The notes: generated by a model not told the origin, from the letters alone. Shown: positions 14,670 to 24,957, counted from the first letter of the stretch. The stretch is 64,000 nt of DNA from Deinococcus aquatilis DSM 23025 (GCF_000378445.1 NZ_KB899698.1:62001-126000); one strand, 5' to 3'. Numbers and translations are program-made.

Positions 14670-17216
14670 TTACTGCTTGACTTCGGTGTCATCCACTTTC
14701 GGCGTGACGGGTGCAGGTGCAGGAGTTGCACTCGCAGGCTGAACCGGCGTGGGTGTCACTGGGGCAGGCGCGGGCTGCACTGGAGCGGGCGCAGCTGGCG
14801 CGGGCGTTGAACTCCCAGCGTTCGTTTGAGGTGCCGAAGCTGGTTGGACACGTGCAGGCTGAGCCGGAGCAGGCCGCAAACCTGCCCGAGCAGGCAGCGC
14901 ACTCGCTGGCGTAGCCGGAGCCGCTGGAGCGGGCGTCGGTTTCCACTCACTCGCGCTCTGCACTGGGGCGGCCGTGACCACCCCTTGACGTCGTTCATTC
15001 CGAGGTGGTGCTGGAGCCGGCGTGACGGGCGCAGGCGTCACTGGTGCGGGTGGGGTGGCCGGAGCAGGTGTCCCGCCCCCCGCCACCGGATGAGCCGCAG
15101 TACTGACCGGTGTACTGACCGTGACATTCCCACTGAATTCACCCGCCTGGCCTCCTGCTCGAAGCCCAGCCACGGCTTGACGGTTCTGCGGGCCGTCCGC
15201 CCCACCCGCCCGAGCGTTCTGGGCGACCGCTGTGGGATTCGGATGCGCCCCTTGCCGAACCGGGGTCGCTTCCGAAGCATCCGGGTTGGCCGGCGCCGGA
15301 ACAGCCGCGGCTCGGGTCCAACTTGCTTCCTCCCGCGCGGTTGAACGTGCCTCCTGAACGTCACGCACATCCGCTTTGATATCCGACACCGCTTGCCGAG
15401 CACTGGCGAATCGTTCCTGCTCCTGAGGACTAAAGGCCGCCGCAGTGATCGCCGCGCCGGTCTTGGCGGCCGCTGCTTGCAGGCCTGCTTTCGCCGTACC
15501 GACCGGGTTGGCTCTGGCCGCTTGAACGGCGGCGATGCCCCGGCCCACCGCCGAACGTGCGGCAGGTGCTGGCGTCACGCCACTGGAACTCGTGCCCGCT
15601 GTACCGCTTGGAGCACTTGGACTCGTCCCGCTCGCAGGGCTTGCACTGGATCCGCCCGTGCTGCCCGCAGCAGGCACAGTCCCAGAACCCACAGACGAAC
15701 TCCCTCCAGCCGGACTCCATCCTGCGCTTGATCCTGTCCCCGTCACACTCGCAGGCGGCACATTCGACCCGCTCCCGCCACCCGAAGGGGCAGCACCACT
15801 GGTCACACTCGGCGGTGGGACCGCACCTGACCCGGCACTCCCGCTGGACTTCGCTTCCGCACCGCCTCCCTCCTTCCCGCCGTCTTTCCCGCCGCTCCCA
15901 GCGCCGAGCATCTTCTGCCCGAGGGCCCGTTGCCCGGCACTCATCGCCGCACTCGCGCCTGACATCTTCGCTAGGCCTCCCAGCACTTTCGATAACCCAG
16001 CGGTCTCCACGCCACTGCTCTCCCCACCGCCCGGCAGACTGAACATGCCCATGATCGTGGCCGGCACCCGACGCAACATCGTCGACCCGATGGAGAGCGC
16101 CACGAACAAGCACACCACCGCCAAGATTGCCCAGGTCGCCGTCTCCTTCATGCTCGCTAAGTCCGCCTGCATGGGCAACACCACATCCCGGCGTAACACG
16201 CAGCCTCCATCCAATCTCCCACACCCAGACGCCAAGGCATTCTGATAGCGCGTCAGAGATGCGGCCACGTCCGTATTAATGGTGTTGACCCGCTGCTCTA
16301 AGAAGTAGCCTGGAATGCCAATCGTGATGGTGGCCGTCAGCGCCGTAAATGGGGGCATCAGCGCAATCACCAGGACTGTCCCGAGCACACTGGCTCCCGC
16401 ATTCTGCAGGCCTTTGAAACTGCCTTGCACGCACCAGGCCATCAGAATCGGCAGCAGCATGACCGTGATGACCAGCGTGACCCAGACCACCCAAATGATG
16501 CCCGCGTAAATCGCGAAAAAACCATACAGCAAGAGGTAGCCGACATTGAAGATCCAGTTTGGTCCGCCCGGCACGCCCGTAAACGAGATGCCTTCATTGC
16601 TCTTCGCGACCGCATCTGCATACAGTTTCTGCGCGAGACCGGGATCCTCAAACGCTGGATCACGCGCTGTTTTCGCGGCCTGCAACTGCATCTCCACCAC
16701 GCTTGCATGCTGCGTGCGGGCCAGCAGTTCCGCGATCTTTTCGCCCAACCGCGCCGTTGTCGACGCCACACTGCTTGGCCCGTTAGATAAGGCCGCGTTC
16801 CCCAATGTGGCAGACGCGTTGTAGACCCCCCGCACCTGCGATAAAACTTCCACCTGCATGGCCCGGACAACACCTGTGCCCTGCGCAGCCGGGATCAAGA
16901 GCGAGGTGACCACAATCGCGGTGACGAGGGGGATCAACGCTTTCTCTATCCCGGAACGGGCCGCCGAGAACAGTTGCAACATCGCCAGCCCTGCGGTGAT
17001 CGTCAAGCCCAGACCGGCCGCAGCCTCCCACAACCCCCATTTTGCGGTCAGGAGGACGGTTTGTGCCATCAGACAGGGTGCACTCGGTAAAAAAGCGGTC
17101 AGGGTGATCTCGCCTGCACCGGGGGCCGCCTGCGGGCACTCACCCGGTTGACCCTGCGCGGCCGCCATCCCCCACACCAGCAGCACGGCCAGTACGGTGA
17201 GTGCCCGCGCATTCAC
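14670..17216 (-). CDS. VirB6/TrbL-like inner-membrane channel protein
   Basis: 848 residues. Signal-like start, then at least five membrane segments (GLGLTITAGLAMLQLF; LIPLVTAIVVTSLLIP; IIWVVWVTLVITVMLLPILM; VLGTVLVIALMPPF; AILAVVCLFVALSIG), which fits VirB6/TrbL. From about residue 430 on it is a 400-residue tail rich in A, P, S and G, unusually long, possibly periplasmic or extracellular. It overlaps the upstream VirB5-like gene by four bases. Confidence 0.85.
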   Translation of the reverse strand: MNARALTVLAVLLVWGMAAAQGQPGECPQAAPGAGEITLTAFLPSAPCLMAQTVLLTAKWGLWEAAAGLGLTITAGLAMLQLFSAARSGIEKALIPLVTAIVVTSLLIPAAQGTGVVRAMQVEVLSQVRGVYNASATLGNAALSNGPSSVASTTARLGEKIAELLARTQHASVVEMQLQAAKTARDPAFEDPGLAQKLYADAVAKSNEGISFTGVPGGPNWIFNVGYLLLYGFFAIYAGIIWVVWVTLVITVMLLPILMAWCVQGSFKGLQNAGASVLGTVLVIALMPPFTALTATITIGIPGYFLEQRVNTINTDVAASLTRYQNALASGCGRLDGGCVLRRDVVLPMQADLASMKETATWAILAVVCLFVALSIGSTMLRRVPATIMGMFSLPGGGESSGVETAGLSKVLGGLAKMSGASAAMSAGQRALGQKMLGAGSGGKDGGKEGGGAEAKSSGSAGSGAVPPPSVTSGAAPSGGGSGSNVPPASVTGTGSSAGWSPAGGSSSVGSGTVPAAGSTGGSSASPASGTSPSAPSGTAGTSSSGVTPAPAARSAVGRGIAAVQAARANPVGTAKAGLQAAAAKTGAAITAAAFSPQEQERFASARQAVSDIKADVRDVQEARSTAREEASWTRAAAVPAPANPDASEATPVRQGAHPNPTAVAQNARAGGADGPQNRQAVAGLRAGGQAGEFSGNVTVSTPVSTAAHPVAGGGTPAPATPPAPVTPAPVTPAPAPPRNERRQGVVTAAPVQSASEWKPTPAPAAPATPASALPARAGLRPAPAQPARVQPASAPQTNAGSSTPAPAAPAPVQPAPAPVTPTPVQPASATPAPAPVTPKVDDTEVKQ

Positions 17217-18328
17217 TTTGCGGCCCCCCGCATCAAAGCGCCGAAGTCACTCTGCTTCTCCCGGGATGGGTTCAGGCTCGTACTGATCCCCTGACTCAGG
17301 GCCCGCACCGAATTCTTCATGCTCCTGGCTTCCTGCTCGCGGCGCTGGGCGTCCTGATCGATCAGCATCGCATCCTTCGCCGCTGCCTCCCGATCTGTCT
17401 GCTGGTAGTGCGCGAGCAGTTGGTCGTTTTGCTCATTGGTCACCGTCTGCTGTTTGCTGAGCTGGGCGAGCTGATTGGACAAGGCATCGAAGCCCGCACT
17501 CATGGTGTTCAGCTGCTGCACGCCAATTGCGCCAACAAGTTTGGTCGCGCTGGCCGCGTCATTGGCACTGATCAGACTGGTGGCAAGCGTCAGACTGTTC
17601 TGTGCCGCTCGCTGCGCCATTTGTTGGGTGCGTTCGGCGGTCTTCGCGTTCGCCAGGGTCGCGGCTGCACTTTCTCCGAGGTGGCGCAAGCGACCGCGCA
17701 TGCCTTGCAGCTCATCAATTTGCTGCAGGGCTGTCCGGTAGCCACTCACGTCTCTCTGACGCCGAGCGGCATCGGCAGTCGTCACCAGTTGCGAAATCCG
17801 GGCGTCCACGGCAGACCGCACCGTATCGACTGCCGCGCGGGGATCCGTCGCGAACGTCTTCTGGAAGTTCGCCGGCAACACCCCGAGACCACCCACCTGA
17901 TTGGTCAGGGTTTGCACGTTGCTCATGACGTCATTGATGTCCCGACTGGCGAACAGGTTCTTGACCGTGTTCTTCGCGTCAATGGACGATCTGAGGAAGG
18001 TGCCAGCGGTCTGAGCAGCCTGCATGATCGGGCCGAGCGTGACCTGCACGTTGTTCATCACGCCAAGCACTTGTTGGAAGATGCTCGCGATAGGAGCCAG
18101 CATGGGGATCATGGACGCGATGCTGGTCGCCGTGTTCAGCAGGGCCATGCCGGTACTCAGGGCGGGGAACATGCCGCCGAGCCCACCGCTGCCGAAATTC
18201 GACAGCGTGTTGGCGAGATCGTCCAGGGCATCGGCACGGGCGGCGGGGGCACTCAGCACCAAGAGGCCGGTGAGGGCCAGGGTGCGCATCCGGCGCGTGG
18301 AGGGCAACGTCAGGGGTGGGGCATTCAT
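17213..18328 (-). CDS. VirB5/TrbJ-like secreted protein
   Basis: 371 residues with a signal peptide (MRTLALTGLLVLSAPAARA starting at residue 14) followed by long amphipathic helices (TLTNQVGGLG, SAVDARISQLVTTADAARR, AMLIDQDAQRREQEARSMKN). This helical exported architecture between VirB4 and VirB6 fits the minor pilus component VirB5/TrbJ. A GGAGG site lies just before the ATG at 18328. Confidence 0.75.
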   Translation of the reverse strand: MNAPPLTLPSTRRMRTLALTGLLVLSAPAARADALDDLANTLSNFGSGGLGGMFPALSTGMALLNTATSIASMIPMLAPIASIFQQVLGVMNNVQVTLGPIMQAAQTAGTFLRSSIDAKNTVKNLFASRDINDVMSNVQTLTNQVGGLGVLPANFQKTFATDPRAAVDTVRSAVDARISQLVTTADAARRQRDVSGYRTALQQIDELQGMRGRLRHLGESAAATLANAKTAERTQQMAQRAAQNSLTLATSLISANDAASATKLVGAIGVQQLNTMSAGFDALSNQLAQLSKQQTVTNEQNDQLLAHYQQTDREAAAKDAMLIDQDAQRREQEARSMKNSVRALSQGISTSLNPSREKQSDFGALMRGAAK

Positions 18329-18409
18329 AAAACCTCCAGAACAAAAACCATTGAACTCAGGCGAAGAGGCTGGGATCTGAGTGTGTCTGGGGACGGGGCG
18401 CTCCCCTCC

Positions 18410-20995
18410 CTACGCTGTGACTGGACGCTGCTCCAACTGAGCGAGATGCAACGCCGCTAGCGCTTGATCCCCCCCGAACTGCTCAGCGGCCAATGCCGTC
18501 CGCTGCTCGACTTCTTCCTTGACGCTCGTCGTCATCCAGTACGCTTCCCTGGATAACCACAACTGCCCGACGTCGCCGTCCATCACCCCGCTCGTGCTGT
18601 CTTGCAATACGAGCAGCTCTCGGTAACGTCCATCCTCACCGCCTAAACTTGCGTGCAAGGCCTGCATTGCCGGGTTCAGGTTGTAGATTTCCGCCACAGC
18701 CACACGTTCCCCGGGCGCACTTGGGAACAGAATGCGGGTCGTCGCGTTGTTGATGACCCCTTTATACGGCACGGTATCGCCGACTTCCTGCGTGACCAGG
18801 ATCGGAATCACCCCGAAGGAACGCGTCAGTTTGAAGATGCGGTCAGTGAGGGTCACGATGCCTGGCAGGTCTTTGGCCACGCCCGCTTCCTCCATCACGA
18901 CGACCTTCTTGCCAGGTAGGGTCAGGAGGCGGTTCCAGACGAGTTCCTGCACGAGGAGCACGCCGAGCTGCTTGGTCTGCTCACTGCCCATCATTCCGCG
19001 AATGTTCAGGTAGAGGTGCCGAGCCTGCACGTCCACGGTGGTCAGCCCATCCAAGAGCAGGCCCAAGTGGGTGCGGCCAGTGAAGGCCTGCAACTCCTGT
19101 GCGACATCCCGGAGTTCAGACGCATACCGCACGTTGCCCTGCACGGGCTCACCCCCAATCGTGTTCAGCGTCCGAACGACCTGCACAAAATCACTTAGGA
19201 CACCCGTGTTCCGGTACAAGTACACCGGGCCGTCTGGTGTTTCCTGCACGTCGGACGCCCGCATGTAGAACACCCGGAGCGCGTCCGTGAGGATGCTGCG
19301 GCGCAACCCACTGCCGTCATGCACCCGCAGGGCCCGGAAGAACTCCATCAGGTAGTCCAATTTCTCCGGCCCAGGACTGTGCATCCCCGTGGGCAGATCA
19401 AACGGATTGATCACCACACGCTCCCCGTTCGGTAGCGTCGCCCCGGGCGAGATACTGATGATCGACCGGCCCGCTCCCAAGGCTTGAAAAGAAGGCCGGT
19501 AATCATCCTTGGGATCCACCACGGTCAGGCTGGCGTCGTACGCATGCACTAGGCCGGAAGCGAGCAAGTTCATGGCGACACTTTTGCCGCCCCCGGATTT
19601 CCCGGTCACCACAATGCCCGCGTTCTGCAGGCCGACGGGGGAGAGGCCGATCAGGTTCCCGTTCCGCGCGCGAAGCGTCAATACAGATGGGCCGCGCCCC
19701 GGCCACGCTCCAACTTGTGGCATACAATCCGCGGCATTCAGGACATACGCAGCCGTCTGGTACGAACTGCGTTTGCCATGAAATGGCGCATTCTCCAGAA
19801 ACAGACTGATCGCCTCGGCATTTGCCACTACGGGCATACAGCCCCCCACGGCACTGAAAGCAGACAGGGTGCGTTCCACCCGCTCATCAAGTTCTTCCTG
19901 CGTTCGCGCGAAAATCGCCGCATGCAGGCTCATTTCGGTCAGGGTGTTGCCCAACTCCACTTGTTGCAAGACTGCATTGCCTTCGGCTAAGCGCCCGTAG
20001 ATCTCCCGGCCCGCTTTCATACTGGGATCTCCTGCCGCCGTTTCCTGTTTGTCCAGAGATTCGTTCAGCTCTGCACGGGTTTTTGGTGCGTCCACCACCA
20101 GAAACTCGGTCATAAACGTGCTGTGCGTGCCGCCGAGGGACGTAATGATGCCTTCCGCGTCGCCAGGCCGACTGGAACCGCGCGGGCGTAGAAAACTCAC
20201 GATCCCTACTCGGTGTCCACCCAGCATGAAGCAGCCGTCATGATCCAAGTCAATCGCTGACCGGGCCGCTTGCGCCCGCATGGAGGCCACTTGCAAGGTC
20301 TTGACGCCGGGCTTGCGTCCGAACAGTCGCCCGTGCTGCACCCCCGCGAAGTCCCGCTGGTCAAACTCCGCTTGGTACGGTGGTTTGGCGCTGCTCACCG
20401 TACTCGGGTTGAAGTAATCATAAATCCGTGCCCAGACATCCTCCAAGGTCATGGGCCGGGCGTGTAGGCCCCCCACCGCGAGTTGCCGCACCAGACGGCC
20501 CCGTAAGGCCAGCGCCGCATCGACATACGGGCGTTCCGCTCCATTCAGGAAGGTCGTGTGCTTCGGACGCCCTTTCAGTTGCAGGGTGAACGTCATGTAT
20601 GCGTGCGTTTCTGAGATCCACTTGGTCGCCCGCATCCGCTCGTACACCGCATGATTGGCCTGCAAGATCCGTTCCAGAGGGCTGCCCTCCTTCCGGAGAG
20701 GCGCAAAGTGTTCCAGACTCGCTTGAGTCGCGGGCCGGGTCTCGAGATAGAACTTGACGGTCGTTCCCACCGGCAGGATGCTCTGCGCGATCGATGCCAT
20801 CCGGTCACGGGTTTCGATCCGCACATCCGGAGTGGCGCGGGCCGCACTGACCAGTTGCAAGTTCACCCCGAAGGTCATGGTGTTCTCGCGCGTGAACACC
20901 ACCCCGTCGGTCAGACCGAGGTAGGCAAGCTCGGCCGGGAGATTCCCAGCCTGCCGTAAGACTTTGACGGCATTACTGACATCACGGTAGGCCAT
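18410..20995 (-). CDS. virB4: VirB4/TraC-family ATPase
   Basis: 861 residues. Walker A VVTGKSGGGKSVAMNLLA near residue 465, preceded by a VirB4-type N-domain, and Walker B KKVVVMEEAGVAKDLPG near 702; also VIPILVTQEVGD in the motor core. VirB4 drives pilus assembly and transfer. It is the third gene of the operon after VirB2- and VirB3-like proteins, with only a 3-base gap upstream. Confidence 0.92.
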   Translation of the reverse strand: MAYRDVSNAVKVLRQAGNLPAELAYLGLTDGVVFTRENTMTFGVNLQLVSAARATPDVRIETRDRMASIAQSILPVGTTVKFYLETRPATQASLEHFAPLRKEGSPLERILQANHAVYERMRATKWISETHAYMTFTLQLKGRPKHTTFLNGAERPYVDAALALRGRLVRQLAVGGLHARPMTLEDVWARIYDYFNPSTVSSAKPPYQAEFDQRDFAGVQHGRLFGRKPGVKTLQVASMRAQAARSAIDLDHDGCFMLGGHRVGIVSFLRPRGSSRPGDAEGIITSLGGTHSTFMTEFLVVDAPKTRAELNESLDKQETAAGDPSMKAGREIYGRLAEGNAVLQQVELGNTLTEMSLHAAIFARTQEELDERVERTLSAFSAVGGCMPVVANAEAISLFLENAPFHGKRSSYQTAAYVLNAADCMPQVGAWPGRGPSVLTLRARNGNLIGLSPVGLQNAGIVVTGKSGGGKSVAMNLLASGLVHAYDASLTVVDPKDDYRPSFQALGAGRSIISISPGATLPNGERVVINPFDLPTGMHSPGPEKLDYLMEFFRALRVHDGSGLRRSILTDALRVFYMRASDVQETPDGPVYLYRNTGVLSDFVQVVRTLNTIGGEPVQGNVRYASELRDVAQELQAFTGRTHLGLLLDGLTTVDVQARHLYLNIRGMMGSEQTKQLGVLLVQELVWNRLLTLPGKKVVVMEEAGVAKDLPGIVTLTDRIFKLTRSFGVIPILVTQEVGDTVPYKGVINNATTRILFPSAPGERVAVAEIYNLNPAMQALHASLGGEDGRYRELLVLQDSTSGVMDGDVGQLWLSREAYWMTTSVKEEVEQRTALAAEQFGGDQALAALHLAQLEQRPVTA

Positions 20996-20998
20996 GAC

Positions 20999-21319
20999 TC
21001 ACCGCACCCGAAAGGGGAGAGGATCCGTGTCTGGACGGGGCAGCAAGCCGCCCTGAAACCGGAGGTGGCGAAACCACAACGCCATGAAGTTCGGTGGCAG
21101 GCGCTGGCCGAGGTGACGTAACAGGGGCACAGCCACGTACCGGAACATGCCGAAGGCAGCGGGGAACGTGATCAGGGCTTTGAAGTTCCAGTCCCCCAGC
21201 ATCAGGTCGAGGATGAAGTACGGAATGGCCGCCATGAGCATGGCGAGCATGACGTCCTTGAAGTCATCGAGCCCGAAGCGGGGCACCCCCTTCTTGTATT
21301 GCGGAAAGGGGGTGTCCAT
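20999..21319 (-). CDS. VirB3/PrgI-like membrane protein
   Basis: 106 residues with one or two hydrophobic segments (VMLAMLMAAIPYFILDLML; ALITFPAAFGMFRYVAV). Size, membrane layout and position directly before virB4 match VirB3/TrbD. Sequence similarity alone is weak. Confidence 0.7.
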   Translation of the reverse strand: MDTPFPQYKKGVPRFGLDDFKDVMLAMLMAAIPYFILDLMLGDWNFKALITFPAAFGMFRYVAVPLLRHLGQRLPPNFMALWFRHLRFQGGLLPRPDTDPLPFRVR

Positions 21320-21320
21320 A

Positions 21321-21731
21321 TCAGCAGGCGATGCCCAGGCCCTTCAGGATGCCCAAGATGGCGGGCACCAGTGCCACGATCACGATGGCGCGGCCCAGCC
21401 AGACCATCGCGCCGCGTTGACCAGTGGCGAGCAACAGCACGCCGAGCATAGCCATGCCGAGAGCAATCAAGACCATCCACTTGCTTTGCGGCAGGACGTT
21501 CATGTACCCGCACAAGACGGTGGCGGGTTTGTCCAGGTCGTTCTTGAACGCCGCGGCGTTCTGGGCGGTGCTCACGGAGAAGCGGTCAAGGACAAGGAGC
21601 AGCAGGGTGAAGCGCAAGCACAAGCGCTGCATGACGTGCAGGGTCAAGCCGGAAAACGAAGTGAAAATCCGGGTGAACAGCGCAGCGGACGGAGTGAGGA
21701 TGGGGGTGGACGGGGATACGGTGTGATTCAT
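21321..21731 (-). CDS. VirB2/TrbC-like pilin candidate
   Basis: 136 residues. Two C-terminal hydrophobic helices (WMVLIALGMAMLGVLLLATG; GRAIVIVALVPAILGILKGL) separated by a short basic turn, typical of VirB2/TrbC pilins, preceded by a long N-terminal part with another hydrophobic run. The ATG at 21731 follows AGGTGGAGG; a GTG at 21746 would add five residues. It opens the virB2-B3-B4 operon. Confidence 0.75.
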   Translation of the reverse strand: MNHTVSPSTPILTPSAALFTRIFTSFSGLTLHVMQRLCLRFTLLLLVLDRFSVSTAQNAAAFKNDLDKPATVLCGYMNVLPQSKWMVLIALGMAMLGVLLLATGQRGAMVWLGRAIVIVALVPAILGILKGLGIAC

Positions 21732-21743
21732 GTCTATTGCCTC

Positions 21744-21773
21744 CACCTGTACGGTGAGGGGGATCGGGGTGAC
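21744..21773 (-). promoter_or_regulatory. Signature-B promoter of the virB2-B6/D4 operon
   Basis: GTCACC, TCAC and T in the usual spacing place +1 at 21744, about 13 bases before the ATG at 21731, which has a ribosome site. This is a short-leader variant. Confidence 0.65.
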
Positions 21774-21926
21774 CGAGTGTCAACCCCCCCCATCGGCACG
21801 ACGCCTCCACGCCTGCACCCCCTCAAGTCCTCTGTCGTGTTCACAGGAACTCAGGTGAGACAGAGCGTGAAGACAGCCCTATTCACTCCCCGAAGTGAGG
21901 CCATCCCCGGATCGGTGTTGTGCCGC

Positions 21927-21955
21927 GTCACCCCGATCCCCCTCACCCTAGAGAC
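21927..21955 (+). promoter_or_regulatory. Signature-B leaderless promoter of virB10
   Basis: GTCACC at -29, TCAC at -13, T at -7; the ATG at 21956 is exactly +1. Confidence 0.75.
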
Positions 21956-23890
21956 ATGCCGTATCTCCCTGATGCCGAAGAACAGTTGCTCACCGAACTC
22001 AACGCCCTTGATCCCGAACTCACCCTCGTCCAGCCTGAAGACCCCGATTTTCCCGCCTTTATCGCCCGCGTCAATGCACAGAACCCTGTGCTCGCCAACC
22101 GCTTGCAGGCCGCCATTCTGGATGAGGACACCGAGGATGCCCGGGCCTTGTTCGAAGGCAACGCCAAGAAAGGCAATGTCGGCACGAACGTGCAGGCGGC
22201 CCTGAAGAAAACCAAAGGCACGAGTGCGCGCGGCAAAGCCCGAGTGCGCCCCTTGACCCTGGCACTGATCGCTGGCGCAGTGATGTTGGGAGCCATCGGG
22301 ATCGTCGCCCTCCTGCCAGGTGAACCAGCGCCGGAGACGGCCACCCCCCAGACCACTCCAACAGACACGGCTGCTGTCCCGGCGAACACCACCCCAACCG
22401 CTGAGAGCGCTGAGACCCCAGGCGCGCTGCCCACGAGCCAAGGCGACGCGGTCACCCCCACCACACCCCTGAGTGATCAAGCGAGCGTCACCCCTAGCCC
22501 AGACGCCGCACCCGTGCAAATTCAGGAGGCCACCCCGACGCCCGTACCGTCTGGCAGCGATCAAACGTTGGTCACCACCCCGAGTCAGGAGGAGAGTTTC
22601 ATCATGCCTCAGCCGACCTCGCCGCCCAGCTCACCCCGCCCCGCGTCACCCCCAGCGGCGTCTCAACCCGTGCCCATTCGACCCGTACCAGAGGCCGCCA
22701 CCCCCGCACCCGTCAGCCCTCGTCCGCTCACCCCTCTGCCCGCCACCCCCACACCCTCACCAGTCATTCTCACGCCACCGATGGCAACCACCCCAACGCC
22801 CGCCCGCACCACCCCAACCCCGCGCAAAGCCTTCACCACCGGAATCCCTGCTGCCAACGCAGATTCGGCCACACCACCCCGACGCGCCCTGGCCTCCGGA
22901 ATCAGCCCAGCGAGTGAATCGACCACCCCAACACCCCGAACCGCCATCACCTCCGCAACTCCGGCCCAGACCACCCCAACGCCCCGGACAGCCATCACTT
23001 CCGCGACTCCCACTCCAGCGCAGACCACCCCAACGGTCACCCCGGGCTTGACTTCCACTGCTGGAAGCACCCCCGTCACTCGCCCCAGTACATCTCTGAT
23101 CGCGAGTGCGCCCACCCCCACGAATGCACCTCCGGCAGGCGTGGTCAGCACCACTCCGAATGCGTCACCCCCAGCAGCTCCTGCGGCGAAAGGCCTGGTG
23201 TCCAGCACGTCCGCACCTGCGACCACCCCAACGGGGTCAGCCGGATTCAGCAGTACAGCGGGAGAGCAACCACTCACGCCTCCTGCACCTCCGGTGACCG
23301 CCGCGCCCGTCGCCTCCAACCCCACTGAAAGCTTCACGTCTATCAGTGCGGCCGCCCGTGCACCATTCACTCCAGGGATGCGGGTGCCCGTCACTCTAGA
23401 AACCGCTGTCGCTGTCTACCCTGGCGCATCTCACCCTGTCTGGGCTCGGAGCGAGGACGGGGCCGCCTGGAGAGGAGTCGCCACACTGGAGGAACGCTCC
23501 GGACGCATCACCCTGAAATTTGACCGGGTCATGGTCGGCGCGAATCAATTCACTCTGAATGCGTACGCCGAAGGTCAAGACGGGCCAGGCGTCGGAGGCC
23601 GCGTGAAGTCGGTCGCCCCGAACGCGGCACAAGCGGCCATGCAAGCCTTGCTTGGGGGCGTGCAGTCGTTCGCGCAAAGTCAAGCGGCATCTTCAACCAC
23701 CATTACGAATACAGGATTGGTCGTACAACAGCAGCGCCCGCAAAACTTCTGGCTCGCTCTGGGCGGGGCACTGGCAGGGGCCTTCACCATTCCCGATTCA
23801 AAAGTCAGTGTGACCCCGCTCGGGCAACTCAGTGTCGGGGAGAAACTCAACGTGCGCGTGGATGTCACAGATGCCGCAGCCCAGCAGTAA
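21956..23890 (+). CDS. virB10: VirB10/TrbI-like core-complex protein
   Basis: 644 residues. Cytoplasmic N-terminus, one membrane helix near residues 98-121 (LTLALIAGAVMLGAIGIVAL), a very long proline/threonine/alanine-rich periplasmic region with degenerate TTPTPRTAITSATP repeats, and a C-terminal VirB10 domain (FTPGMRVPVTLETAVAVYPG, ... VKVGAN-type strand FDRVMVGANQFTLNAYAEG). It bridges the inner and outer membranes. Divergent from the virB2 operon, with signature-B promoters on both strands. Confidence 0.88.
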   Translation: MPYLPDAEEQLLTELNALDPELTLVQPEDPDFPAFIARVNAQNPVLANRLQAAILDEDTEDARALFEGNAKKGNVGTNVQAALKKTKGTSARGKARVRPLTLALIAGAVMLGAIGIVALLPGEPAPETATPQTTPTDTAAVPANTTPTAESAETPGALPTSQGDAVTPTTPLSDQASVTPSPDAAPVQIQEATPTPVPSGSDQTLVTTPSQEESFIMPQPTSPPSSPRPASPPAASQPVPIRPVPEAATPAPVSPRPLTPLPATPTPSPVILTPPMATTPTPARTTPTPRKAFTTGIPAANADSATPPRRALASGISPASESTTPTPRTAITSATPAQTTPTPRTAITSATPTPAQTTPTVTPGLTSTAGSTPVTRPSTSLIASAPTPTNAPPAGVVSTTPNASPPAAPAAKGLVSSTSAPATTPTGSAGFSSTAGEQPLTPPAPPVTAAPVASNPTESFTSISAAARAPFTPGMRVPVTLETAVAVYPGASHPVWARSEDGAAWRGVATLEERSGRITLKFDRVMVGANQFTLNAYAEGQDGPGVGGRVKSVAPNAAQAAMQALLGGVQSFAQSQAASSTTITNTGLVVQQQRPQNFWLALGGALAGAFTIPDSKVSVTPLGQLSVGEKLNVRVDVTDAAAQQ

Positions 23891-24398
23891 CCGCAGTCCG
23901 ATGGTCGTGCAGGCCGCTGTCCGACGCCTCTTGGCCGTGGATCACGTCCTCACGGATGCGCAATTGGATCGGTTGGGTCTCCACGGCCAGGTCTTTCCCA
24001 GCCTGAAACTGACCGTCGCCCCGCTCACGTCCAGCAGTCGCTCGCATGACGTCACCTTCCGCGCCCTGCGATCAGACATCTTGCAGACCTCACCGGTTCG
24101 GCTCGCGCACCTCGCCGGAACTGCCGCGATCCGGCACGCCCTGACACAGCCCACAGACGGCTGGCAGGCAGATCCCGGGGGCAGGGACACCCGTCCAGAC
24201 GCGGTCTTCACGCAAGACGACGACCGCTGGGCCGTGGAGTTCGACGCTGGGTATGGACGGGCAGCCGTCCGGCGCAAGTTGAGGGCCTTCGAGCAGGAGT
24301 ATGCCGGTGTGATCTGGGGCGTGGCGAGTGCCGCGCGCGCCAGTCACCTCACCGACCGGCATCCCGGCCTGCACGTCATGACCGTGCAGTATTGGTGA
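23871..24398 (+). CDS. Replication-relaxation-like / PD-(D/E)XK-like protein
   Basis: 175 residues; the start overlaps the end of virB10 by 20 bases. The C-terminal half (TRPDAVFTQDDDRWAVEFDA then RKLRAFEQEY) resembles the replication-relaxation family (RPDa...fa-E-D...K...Y), proteins of plasmids often linked to mobilisation. No catalytic proof. As the only candidate nuclease-like gene beside the transfer system it may take part in DNA processing. Confidence 0.5.
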   Translation: MPQPSSNRSPMVVQAAVRRLLAVDHVLTDAQLDRLGLHGQVFPSLKLTVAPLTSSSRSHDVTFRALRSDILQTSPVRLAHLAGTAAIRHALTQPTDGWQADPGGRDTRPDAVFTQDDDRWAVEFDAGYGRAAVRRKLRAFEQEYAGVIWGVASAARASHLTDRHPGLHVMTVQYW

Positions 24399-24957
24399 GT
24401 GTCCAGACCTCTAAGAGCGGCTGCCGTTTGGCCTGGGTCACGTAGCGTTCGGGATGCAGCGTGACCAGGATCAAGCGGCCTTTGCCTGCCCGCAGACTTG
24501 GGGAGTACTGCCGAATCAGGCTGGCCACCGTATGGGGTGGGGTCACCCCAGCGGCCACGCGCACCTGCATGACATGCTGCCGGGCCTGGGCATCCTGAAG
24601 CCGCACCACCCGGGCGCCCACACTGACCACCGTGTACCCACGAGTTAAGGCGAGGGTCACGGCTTCTTTCAGGGCCACTTGTTCTGTGGCGGTCAAGGCG
24701 GATACCGGGCGGCCGGAGATGCCGAGGCGTTGGTAGGCGAGGCGAGTAGGTAACACCAGTGCGCCCAGGGTGCCATACACAATCTTGAGCACCTGCTCGG
24801 CCTGAAGCTCCTGGAAACGAGCAACCCCGAAATAGGCTTCGGCATGAGACTGGCGTTGAGCGCCCGTGCGAATCAAGGCCTGCACATAAGCCGCCGCACG
24901 CCCCTGGAGGAGCGTGCGGCGCTCAGGTGCAGGGTGATTTAGCGAGGAGCGAGCCAC
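24376..24957 (-). CDS. Hypothetical protein, coupled to virB9
   Basis: 193 residues from a GTG start at 24957 that overlaps the end of virB9. It is helical and basic, with ALTATEQVALKEAVTLALTR then GYTVVSVGARVVRLQDAQAR. Not recognised. It converges on, and overlaps by 23 bases, the gene at 23871. Confidence 0.55.
   Translation of the reverse strand: MARSSLNHPAPERRTLLQGRAAAYVQALIRTGAQRQSHAEAYFGVARFQELQAEQVLKIVYGTLGALVLPTRLAYQRLGISGRPVSALTATEQVALKEAVTLALTRGYTVVSVGARVVRLQDAQARQHVMQVRVAAGVTPPHTVASLIRQYSPSLRAGKGRLILVTLHPERYVTQAKRQPLLEVWTLTNTARS

Noticed and set aside
17201..18460. Long plus-strand ORF (419 codons) opposite the VirB5-like gene
   Set aside because: Antisense shadow produced by high third-position G+C; no ribosome site or family pattern.
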